NCBI GenBank assembly: GCA_027943245.1
Contig: JANDJZ010000550.1
Coordinates: forward strand, 1 to 27,490
DNA from: Acanthamoeba sp. SK_2022b
Lineage: Eukaryota > Discosea > Longamoebia > Acanthamoebidae
Direction: 5' to 3'
DNA: 27,490 nt
Shown here: in pieces, positions 20,087-27,490 of the stretch
Layout of the letters: each line of letters opens with the position of its first letter
Position numbering within the stretch: position 1 is the first letter of the stretch
The notes under the pieces: generated by a model
Databases searched by the model: none
What the model was told of the DNA's origin: nothing
The model's input: only the letters and a program-made list of their open reading frames with translations
Position numbers and translations under genes: made by a program

Positions 20087-22504
20087 CTACTGGTAGCCGA
20101 TGTAGACTTTGGTGCCGTCGGCTGTCCACCTGCGTTCTCCCTCGAAGAAAAGGTAGATCGCTTTCTCGTCTTCGTCGAGATTCCACTCTGCTTGATCAGC
20201 CTCGAGCTGCTCGGCGACCTTCTCGAGGAGGCCTTTCTTCTCGAACAGCTCTTCACTCACGACGATCTTACACAGACCTGGCGCAGTCGTTGTCCTAAGT
20301 GAAGTTGCGTACCCATTCGAGACGTCCAATTCATGAAGTCCAACCTCCCAAGCGGAATCTATGCTTTGAGTTAGAAGTAAATTTGATATGTCGTATATAA
20401 TCAAGGAAGAGATGTACCGTCGCTCGGGGGAGTAGCCTTAGATGAACGTGTACGGATCGCCATTCGTCTCTTCTTTGGTTGTGGTGACGGGACTGGCGAG
20501 CGCGGCTTGTCGCTGCCTTTGGAATCCGTTGTAGCCTTCCGCTTCGCTTTCCCCTTGGCGTTGCGGGTCTTCTTCTCCTCTGCAAGCTTCTTCCTCTTCT
20601 CTTCAGCAAGCCTCTTCCTCTCAGCCAATTCTTGTTTCTTCCTCAGCGCCAACTCTTCTTTCTTCTTCGTCGCTTCTTTTTTCTTCTTTAACGCCGCTTC
20701 TTTTTTCCTCGCGTCCTCCTCTGCTTTCTTCGCACGACTCTGATTCCTCTTCGCGGCGGCGTCGAGCTTACGAGTAACGGTCTCCTTTTCCATTACCTTG
20801 AGCACAGAACCAGTCGCATCGATGATTTTCAACGGTGCGAGCTGCTTGATCATCGCTCTCATATCCTGTTTGCCAACAAATCGTCGCATGAGGAAAGGTG
20901 CAACAAGAGCGTAAGTCGTACTGCCATTGGAAGCAGACAAAGGTAGCGCACAAAGCAGAAGAACGTACTTCTTTAGTAGCACGGCCAGAGATGTGTGAGG
21001 CCGTCTGCCTCGTATTTCCTGAAGTAGCTGCTGCAGTGAATTCTTCGGCGCAGCCATCGCCTTGGTTGGCCTCGTAGTCCTTTTCGCCATCTCTCATCTC
21101 AGTCTCCTCAAACGTCTTCGTTGAACCGTCGGTGACACGATCCTCTACGAAGCTAGCATCCTCGCCAAGGGTATGATCGAAATCGCTTGCATCATACCTC
21201 TCGTCGGTAAGGCTCAAGTCAGCCGTTGGGTCGGAGGGCAGTGACTGCGGCTTCAGCGTCTTGCTCTGGCGTGTCCTCGACGTTGTTGGTGTTGAGAGGC
21301 GCAGCAATTTCCTCCACATGCGCTCCACTTGTAGATGCGTACTGCAATGGAGCATGAGAAAATTGCCTCCAATCGTTAAGGCCGGGAAGACGTTGCTTTC
21401 GAGTGACGCAAACATACACCTTCTTTGTTGTGCCTGCACAGCAGCCAACTCGAAGCCACTCTGACCACCACAGCAAGGCGCGTGGCTGGTGGAGGCGCTT
21501 GACGTTATGGTCGTCTGGGAGGTCGTCGTCGTCGTGGACGTACTCACCAACCGAGGCAATCGCCTCACGCACCAACCTCTCTCGCGCTTCATCATCTACA
21601 GCACTTGTTAACGTAAGCAAGATGAATATGCTGAAAACCTACCTTCTTGCAGTGCAGCCTTGTAGTATTTGACGCTGGGACTCGTAATCGCTCAAAAGCG
21701 AAATCTCGATTGCGTTTCGAACCTTGGACCGGCGTGTGCTCAACTGTTCATTGTTAGTAAAGACAAAATGGATGAATGAAATAGTAAAAAACCGTACCAT
21801 TGCAGTAAGACCAGTGCCATTGCCTTGCCTCACTTGATAAAGAAGCGCCGCCGTTTAGTCCACTCAGTTCAGCAATACCTTTGACCTCGCAATCTAGGCG
21901 TTCCCCACTGGCCCAGCTCGCGTGATCAAAGTAGATATCATCCACCTTGATGCCGAAGAACGTGACTGTCGAGTGTTTCGTGATCTCATTGGGACTGTTC
22001 ACGCATTTGATGATCTGGTCGAGCCGCTCGATAACCTGTACCATTTGCTCCCGAGTTGCGTAGCACGAGTTGGCATGTTGTTGAAATTCCCTGATGGCCT
22101 TGAAAAGATCACCCACTACAAAGAGAAGCACAGAGGCACCTCACCGCAGTTAGCAACAGAGGTTATAATAAAATTCAATGGGTGAATTAATGTACGCGCT
22201 GGGCCAGTTCTTAGCTGAGGGCTACTCACCGCGGCGCCTGTGGGAAGACCAAAATGAGCACAAGCAATGCAAGTACGTAGCAGAGGTAAACGTACCCCTT
22301 TGGCTCTTGAGAAAGACGCACTCCAGGTTGAGCTCCTTGTGGCGTTGCTAGCGTGCGTGGCGTAGACAATTGGCCTGTTGCACGAGATGAACTAGTCGCA
22401 GACTGCTGAAGAAGGGCTGCACGCAAAACATAGAATAAATTCATAAATAATATTTAATTTGAGCAGCGAGCGGGGATGCAACGCGTACTGTGGCGCCTCG
22501 ACAT
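20087..22504 (-). CDS. Unrecognised protein with acidic and Lys/Glu-rich coiled-coil regions
   Basis: Ten exons in phase give 599 residues: 22504-22489, 22416-22296, 22237-22230, 22115-21798, 21743-21639, 21595-21420, 21341-21282, 21244-20969, 20865-20418, 20358-20087. Exon 3 is only 8 nt and the intron before exon 8 only 37 nt; both are required for frame. The N-terminal third has a compact globular part (DLFKAIREFQQHAN, DDIYFDHASWASGERLDCEV, then a basic KRNRDFAFERLRVPASNTTR). A Ser/Asp/Glu-rich middle follows, then about 100 residues of alternating Lys/Glu/Ala (repeats such as AEERKRLAEEKRKKLAEEKK-like helices), a basic patch PQPKKRRMAIRTR that resembles a nuclear signal, and a C-terminal domain ending RRWTADGTKVYIGYQ. 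I recognise no named family. A nuclear, nucleic-acid-associated role is a guess from charge pattern alone. Confidence 0.62.
22230..22237 (-). other. 8-nt microexon (exon 3 of the Lys/Glu-rich protein gene)
   Basis: On the minus strand the octamer GCGCCGCG lies between a good acceptor (CTTCCCACAG) and a good donor (GTGAGT). It joins the phase-2 end of exon 2 to the phase-1 start of exon 4 and encodes Arg-Arg in the junction KGRRVGDLF. Without it the flanking exons are out of frame. Seen directly; use in vivo is inferred. Confidence 0.6.
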
Positions 22505-23178
22505 GGTGCATGTGTAACGAAGGACAAAAGCTCTCCAACCACCTTATGGCAGTGCTGCCCCGTCGGGGAGCACAAGTTTTTTTGCCTGCGCTTGCTTTTC
22601 GCCTGCAGGCGTCGACAGATACTCCAGGTTTTTGATAGCCCTATTTATCCCCTATTTATCTGGACAAAATCCAGTATATTACCGGTGTTGCATCATGTAC
22701 CAAATTTCAGGCAGCAAGTGACCTTTTGAACGTGCTCCCCAACGGGTGCAGCACAGCAAGGTATGGGGGACCCCTCTTTGATTTTTATTTCTTTGGGGGG
22801 GATTTGGCCTAATTACAAACGATTAACCTCCCCTCAGCCGGAGAGGCCCACGTGGTACAACCTACAGTCCATTAGCGGCCAAAATGTCCACGTATACACA
22901 TCCTTTTGCAAAATCTTTAAATTGACTCAATTAACAGTTGATATTGCAACAAATTACAGATCCGGACCCAGCAAAAGGTACAGACCCCACATCTCCATCT
23001 GCTTAATTTGTGCTCAAACAGATTTACAGATGCATTTTAGCAGCGCAATACAACACAAAGACAACGACAAAGCGTGGTTCACGTGGATCGCAGAAAAGGC
23101 TTCATGAAGAGCTGACTATGTATGTTCTATCTGCACTTTGAAATCAATCTATTAATCTATTACTGACATGAATCACAG
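22505..23178. other. Intergenic / left edge of the mobile-element region
   Basis: The first part (22505-22760) should contain the promoter of the minus-strand gene starting at 22504. Further right the sequence becomes A+T-richer. On plus, a stretch ending at a donor-like AT/GTATGT at 23119 reads RGSQKRLHEELTM and joins in phase to the exon at 23179, so it is probably a 5' exon of the element ORF; its own left boundary is unclear. I found no terminal inverted repeat or CACTA end here. Confidence 0.4.
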
Positions 23179-24142
23179 GGAGAAAGCAACCAGGGCGTTG
23201 GAGCACTATACGATTCATAACAGATGGAAGTCAATCTGGCACAACATGATCAAGTGGCGTCATGTTGAAATGGTGTGTTCCTTTCTCTTAAAGTGCTGGT
23301 GTTAGCACAACTCACAAGTCGTTTCCATGTCTAGGAACGAAAGTATGAGACGTGTGTGTTGCGTTCTGACCTCCAGATGTGGCTACATCAAGCCTCTGAT
23401 GCACAAGAGAGAGAGACGCTACACTATGACTACGTGGCAATATTTGGCAAGGCACCAGAAAACACCGAAGCCTACATTCACCACTACCACAGGTGGCGCT
23501 ATGGTGACGGGGTGCATGACTTTGAAACGCACCTCTACACCAACAACGTCCGCGAAGGCACGGATGTCCTCTACTGACGTCTTTTCTGTGTCTTTGTCAA
23601 CTACATCGGAAGTTCAGCGGATGAGGATGAGCTCTTTGCAATCTTCACAGCATATCACAACGCAGCGTACGTTCACCTCTCTCTCACTTTGCTAGGTCTT
23701 CTAACTATTGCAAGTAGATGGAGGAAACGCATCAGAGAAGCGCCGCGCCACATGAAACAGAACCGGGTGGAAGTTCAACCACCTTCAAGCCCGCCTGCCA
23801 AGGTATCTTCTGCATTTGTTTGTTTTTGTCTCCTCTAAACTCACAAGTCTACTCTATCCTAGGAACACTTCATGACGTCACTTCAACTTCGCCCTGGCGT
23901 TTCACCTCCTCACTCCAACGAGCCCAACCTTTCCGATCAGGAAACACCACATGAAGCAGCTGAACATGAAGCAGTGCACCGGCAAATGGTGCGTACTCTT
24001 TGCTCTTACTGTCCCTGTACTAATATCTTTTCTAATGTAGGAGGAAGAAGAAAAGCTGATCAAAGCTGTCTATCCAATTGCGTCGACCTCAGAGCGCCTC
24101 CATTTATGTAGCTGTTCTCGTCACACGCTACGTTTCTCTGGA
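23179..24142 (+). CDS. Unrecognised multi-exon ORF in the mobile-element region
   Basis: Exons in consistent phase: 23179-23272, 23335-23557, 23618-23666, 23718-23802, 23863-23988, and 24041 onward. Residues read HYTIHNRWKSIWHNMIKW, ERKYETCVLRSDLQMWLHQA, YIHHYHRWRYGDGVHDFETH, ELFAIFTAYHNAAWRKRIRE and EEEEKLIKAVYPIASTSERL. Read without splicing, a TGA at 23575-23577 would end it. A GC-AG intron (23558-23617) containing a branch-point-like CTACTGAC removes that stop and keeps the frame. The last exon runs into the left arm of a 37-bp inverted repeat and then a stop at 24152. Beyond the loop, 24150-24300 reads IDAYALDHGTKRLIKWVWVD in another frame, so the coding region appears broken by the inverted repeat. 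It may be the accessory ORF, or the 5' part, of the transposon encoding the Tnp2-like protein downstream. Confidence 0.45.
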
Positions 24143-24250
24143 AAAAAGCATTGATGCTTACGCTCTTGATCATGGCACCAAACGCCTCATCAAGTGGGTA
24201 TGGGTGGACAGGCTCCAGAGAAACGTAGCGTGTGACGAGAACAGCTACAT
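24106..24250. repeat. Perfect 37-bp inverted repeat with 71-base loop
   Basis: Left arm 24106-24142 is the exact reverse complement of right arm 24214-24250; the loop is 24143-24213. The right arm sits inside a plausible coding frame (LQRNVACDENSYILF), while the left arm reads as nonsense in the ORF that enters it. This suggests the left copy was inserted by an inverted duplication of the right one. Confidence 0.95.
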
Positions 24251-24977
24251 TCTCTTCACCAGGTGTGGTTTACACTGGTGCTGGCATCGTCTGCACACGT
24301 GGGACAAGGTGTGTACATTCATGAATGTTCAGTACATCCAGCCTCTTATCTTCAGACAGCTTCTCTTATCCACACTTGGTTAACACGCTTTCACAGAAGG
24401 TCACATAGAGCAAGCGCTGCAATGGATATTGTGTGCCCCACTTGTTGGCCTGTGCTTGTCAGCTCTCTCTGTTTCCCCGTGGCATATCCTCCAGGATGGG
24501 AGTGTGGATTGCTCTCTCAGCAGCAATCCCTTGTTGATGGGCGTGTTCCGCTCACACCTCCTCAGGAATAAATTTCTTTTATTGTTGGGGGGGGGATGGA
24601 GATCAACTCATTACACGCTCGCGCAACAGTCTGCCCCTGTGGGGGTCGATACAATCGACAGAATAAAACACGCCATCTCACACAATCACACAAGCATCTA
24701 CGCTGGGCTCTTTTGGGTACATTTTATTCTTCATTCTCAAAAAATTAAACTAACACAAGCCTCAGCCCAACAACGAACGCAGGATCAAGAACGCGAGCAA
24801 GAGCAGGAGCGGGATCAAGAGCGAGAGCGAGAGCAAGAGCAGGATTGAGAGCGAGAGCGAGAGCGAGAGCGGGATCAAGAGCGAGAGCGGGAGCGAGAGC
24901 GGGATCGAGAGCAAGAGCGAGAGCGAGAGCGGGATCAAGAGCAAGAGCGGGAGCTCAATGACCTCAACCATTAACAG
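24251..24977 (+). other. Remnant coding-like segments and an Arg/Glu repeat tract
   Basis: 24251-24309 continues the frame after the inverted repeat (CGLHWCWHRLHTWDK) to a GTGTGT donor-like site. 24400-24580 has a partly open frame (HIEQALQWILCAPLVGLCLS) followed by AATAAA at 24568-24573, and a G-run lies near 24587. From 24780 to 24950 the sequence is almost entirely GAGCGN/GATCNN hexamers, coding (Arg/Gln-Glu)n with Asp at intervals. In that frame TGA occurs at 24846-24848 and TAA at 24972-24974. The TAA may be intronic, because TTAACAG/CAC at 24977/24978 is a usable acceptor. Confidence 0.45.
24786..24952 (+). repeat. Hexanucleotide (GAGCGN)n tract encoding Arg/Gln-Glu repeats
   Basis: Imperfect GAGCGA/GAGCGG/GAGCAA units with periodic GATCAA/GATCGA. 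One unit carries GATTGA in place of GATCGA, a C-to-T change that makes a stop. Purine-rich on plus. Confidence 0.85.
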
Positions 24978-25259
24978 CACGACGGTCTTGACGACGAGGA
25001 TGATGAGCTTGACGACGACGAGTTCAGCGACCAGGAGCACACCGACCTTAGTGACACCAACCTCAGCGACCACGAGTACGACAACTGGCCCGGCAACTAC
25101 GACGATTGCAGGGACCGATTTCTGGACCGATTAGCGGAAGAAATCGATCAATATGATTATGCAATTGAGGACGAGGACGACGACCTCAGCGAATTTATCT
25201 GTGCTGACACAACACCTGTAAGCGAGGCAGAAGTGAACAGATACCCCTTTGCAACCCAG
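24978..25259 (+). CDS. Acidic exon upstream of the transposase core
   Basis: Open frame of 94 codons from an acceptor TTAACAG to a donor CAG/GTACTA, very rich in Asp and Glu (DDEDDELDDDEFSDQEH, DRFLDRLAEEIDQYD). Acidic N-terminal regions of this sort are common ahead of the core in fungal CACTA-like transposases. Its end is phase 0, whereas the next exon (from 25318) opens with two bases of a split codon, so a one-base frame conflict separates it from the transposase in this sequence. Confidence 0.45.
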
Positions 25260-25317
25260 GTACTATCCTCTCTCTGTCTTTCCTTTTAAAACTAACAGTT
25301 TATACGTAAAACACAGG

Positions 25318-27490
25318 AAAGAGTGCGTCAGCGACGAACCAACGTTGCTAATTTGACAAATGAGAAGAACAAGGCACTCTGGGAGCTTCGACAGTGCCAC
25401 GACGGGCTTACTGACGAAGCGATTGCAGACCTACTTCGTGTGCTCCAGTCCACACCTTTCAATGTCACCGACATTGCCCCTTCTCCTTGGGTTCTACGCC
25501 AGGTTGGACATGTATGTATCCATAAACTTACTCTGATCTAATGAATACCAACCTTTTCTGCGCAGCACTTCTACCCTCCCCTGCGCGAGCGCTGCGCCGA
25601 GGTAACCGAGACCAAGACGGGAAAGAAGAGGGCGCTTTATTTTGTGAGCCCAATCGACGTTATAAGAGAACGGTATCAGTCTGGGCTTGGTCACGACGAT
25701 ATCTTCCACTACCATCACGATCAGCGACGTCACCATCCATCAAACTGCGGTCGATTTCGTGAGTGTGAACGGTACGCTACTTTCTTGTGGTGATGCAGTG
25801 GATAGTTCCATAACAAGGTGTTCTAGGCTGTTTCGAGCGCGTAGGCAACTGCAGGACCACGGTGGTGTCTCCCGAATGGTGCTGCCTATCTTCTATGTGG
25901 ATGCCTTTGAACAGGCACGTTCGCGCCATGCATCAGTCGAGGGCATTCATATGTTGTTTGCCAACGCACCAACTCGTGAGCTTCAATCGGCCAACTCCCG
26001 AGTTCTACTTTGCGAGGTCCCAACTGGCTGCGATGTATTGGAGGCACTGCAGATCGTCGTCATTCAACCAATTCTTCTTCTCGAACGTGGAGTCGAGGTC
26101 ATCTTCCGTGGCATTGGGCGTGTACAGTGCTATGGCTCAGTCTTCTGCGTCTTGGGCGATCACCCTGCTCTGGCAAAGCTTGCAGGTATCTTTGTTTTTA
26201 TTTATTTCTTTTACTGCGCAATTGTTGATATCTTCTGGTCCAGGTCTCGGTGGTAGTGGTTGGGCATCATGTCGTTACTGCCAGAAGCCATCGATGCTCT
26301 TCCCCTACACCCAGTGGCCTTGCATACGTGAGGACACTGGCGAGCTTACACCGAAGCCAGGCGACCGCAACCCAGAGGGCTGGGGAAAGCTCCACAAGGA
26401 GACCCTCAGGAAGGCGAACTCCCGTCAACATGGTGATGTCGGCAAGGCGAACGACGACCTCAAGTACTACGGTTGGAGTACCAAGGCAACAAGTCCGTTC
26501 TGGAAGCTTCGGTGGATGCGCCGGTCGTTCTTCTTGTGCTTCGGCATCTGTTTTCTCCATTTGGAGCTGTTGGGTCTTGTGAAGGTACATTTATTCATAG
26601 CAACAGCACATTGAATATACTAACTTAACTATGCAGAGACATCTGCGGTACACGTGCATTAAGAGCAACATCAGCACGGAACTCAACAAGCGAATCAAGA
26701 ACTACGGTTCGTTTCCTGGTAAGAGCAGCTTCTCAACACGTTTCGACTTCGCAAAGAAAAAAGGCCGCATGGTACGATGAATTCCCTTTCCCCTTGTGTG
26801 CTCAGCAGCTAACATTTACTACGTAGAGCATCGTGTCGCTCACTGGGGGCGAGTTGGAGAGCCTGCTTCAAGTGATCGAGGTGTGCCTGGTGGGCCTCGT
26901 TCCGGTCAACGAACAGCGGTGCTGGGAGCTGCACCTCGACATCATCACCCTTCTTCTCCAGGAGGACTTTACCGATTCTACGCTCGAACAGCTAGCGAGC
27001 CTCACGAGATCGTGGAAGGCTCAGATGGTTCACCTTTACGGAAATGTGGCAGAGAGAATAGAGGCAAAGAAGGGCAACGATGCAGCGCCAGCGGAGGTCA
27101 AGCTGAGCTTTAGCTTTCCCAACTTCGAGACGTGCGAGCACTGGCCCGACGTGATCAAGTGGCTTGGCCCGCCTAGCTTCCAGAACACCAAGCTCTGGGA
27201 GCAGCGCCACTTAGTCGCCAAGCGCACTTGTCTGCGCACAAATCAGCGGAACATTACACGTGACGTCCTCGTCAAGGTAAGTGCCTTTCTGCAGTTGGAA
27301 TGTTTAGCTGTTTTTTAATATATGCTTAATATGAGCTGCAGTCACAGGAAAAGGAAGCAATTCATCGGGCTCAGGCCATCGCTGGCAGCTTCAGTCAACG
27401 GCTGGCCAAGAGCAATTGGCCGCCCTACAGCGTCACGCGCATGTTCGAGCAGGCTGAGTTAAGAGCTCAGCGTCTTACAAGGCTCAAGCT
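25318..27490 (+). CDS. Tnp2-like (CACTA/Plavaka-type) transposase, 3' end beyond window
   Basis: Exons in phase: 25318-25511, 25566-25771, 25827-26185, 26244-26584, 26637-26771, 26827-27276, 27342-27490 and onward; about 610 residues visible. The order matches large transposases of CACTA-like elements, well known in fungi. There is a lead helix (ALWELRQCHDGLTDEAIADL); a conserved RALYFVSPIDVIRERYQ block; VLPIFYVDAFEQ, probably carrying a catalytic Asp; SVEGIHMLFANAPTREL; LERGVEVIFRGIGRV; a GDHPALAKLAG segment followed by a CRYC zinc knuckle; FLHLELLGLVKRHLRYT, resembling the MHxxLLGLVK motif; and near the end PNFETCEHWPDVIKWLGPPS followed by WEQRHLVAKR. Within this part all reading frames are intact. 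Introns are 50-60 bases, one using a GTGTTCTAG acceptor. The element may therefore be recent or still expressed, although the upstream ORFs look damaged. Element ends are not visible. Confidence 0.7.

Larger units (their letters stand above)
23000..27490 (+). mobile_element. DNA transposon region (Tnp2 superfamily), truncated by the window edge
   Basis: Grouped because the transposase core, the acidic and repeat exons, the inverted repeat and the upstream ORF follow one another on plus without a host gene between them. The left boundary is approximate, and no terminal repeats or target-site duplication were found. That the upstream ORF belongs to the same element is inference. Confidence 0.5.

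Noticed and set aside
1..27490. CRISPR arrays, rRNA and tRNA genes
   Set aside because: I found no spaced direct repeats, rRNA-like conserved blocks or tRNA arms on reading both strands; a covariance-model scan would be needed to exclude a divergent tRNA.

Overview
The window looks like nuclear DNA of a free-living amoebozoan of the Acanthamoeba type. Coding exons are GC-rich and cut by many short introns, introns are AT-rich or carry microsatellites, genes are closely packed on both strands, and eukaryote-only families sit beside bacterial-looking ones. The species call is inference from these traits. All gene models are hand-spliced: I joined exons only where donor, acceptor and reading phase agree, and I say where they do not.

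Layout. 1-1308 (-): 3'-truncated protein with two RNA-recognition motifs. 1545-1922 (-): SDHAF4-type assembly factor of mitochondrial complex II. 2341-5459 (+): secreted parallel beta-helix protein resembling glycoside hydrolase family 141, with one apparent frameshift. 5561-6722 (-): METTL21-like methyltransferase. 7049-10328 (+): 16-exon membrane glycerol-3-phosphate acyltransferase of the yeast Gpt2/Sct1 type, with several GC-AG introns. 11092-13127 (-): STAT-like SH2 transcription factor, divergent from 13303-16806 (+), a large protein joining a CLU-type central domain to an amidase_3-like domain that has lost its metal ligands.

The right half changes character. 17009-18448 (-) is an A+T-richer, strongly C-over-G-skewed block holding an unrecognised gene of very short exons. 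19170-19737 (-) encodes a small NlpC/P60-like cysteine-peptidase-fold protein. 20087-22504 (-) is a ten-exon acidic/Lys-Glu-rich protein with an 8-nt microexon. From about 23.0 kb to the window end lies a mobile-element region: an unrecognised multi-exon ORF, a perfect 37-bp inverted repeat, an Arg/Glu repeat tract, an acidic exon, and a Tnp2-like transposase running off the edge.

The genes do not form one pathway. The most unusual items are the CLU/pseudo-amidase fusion, the STAT-like factor beside it, the cluster of GC-AG introns in one gene, and the skewed AT-richer island.
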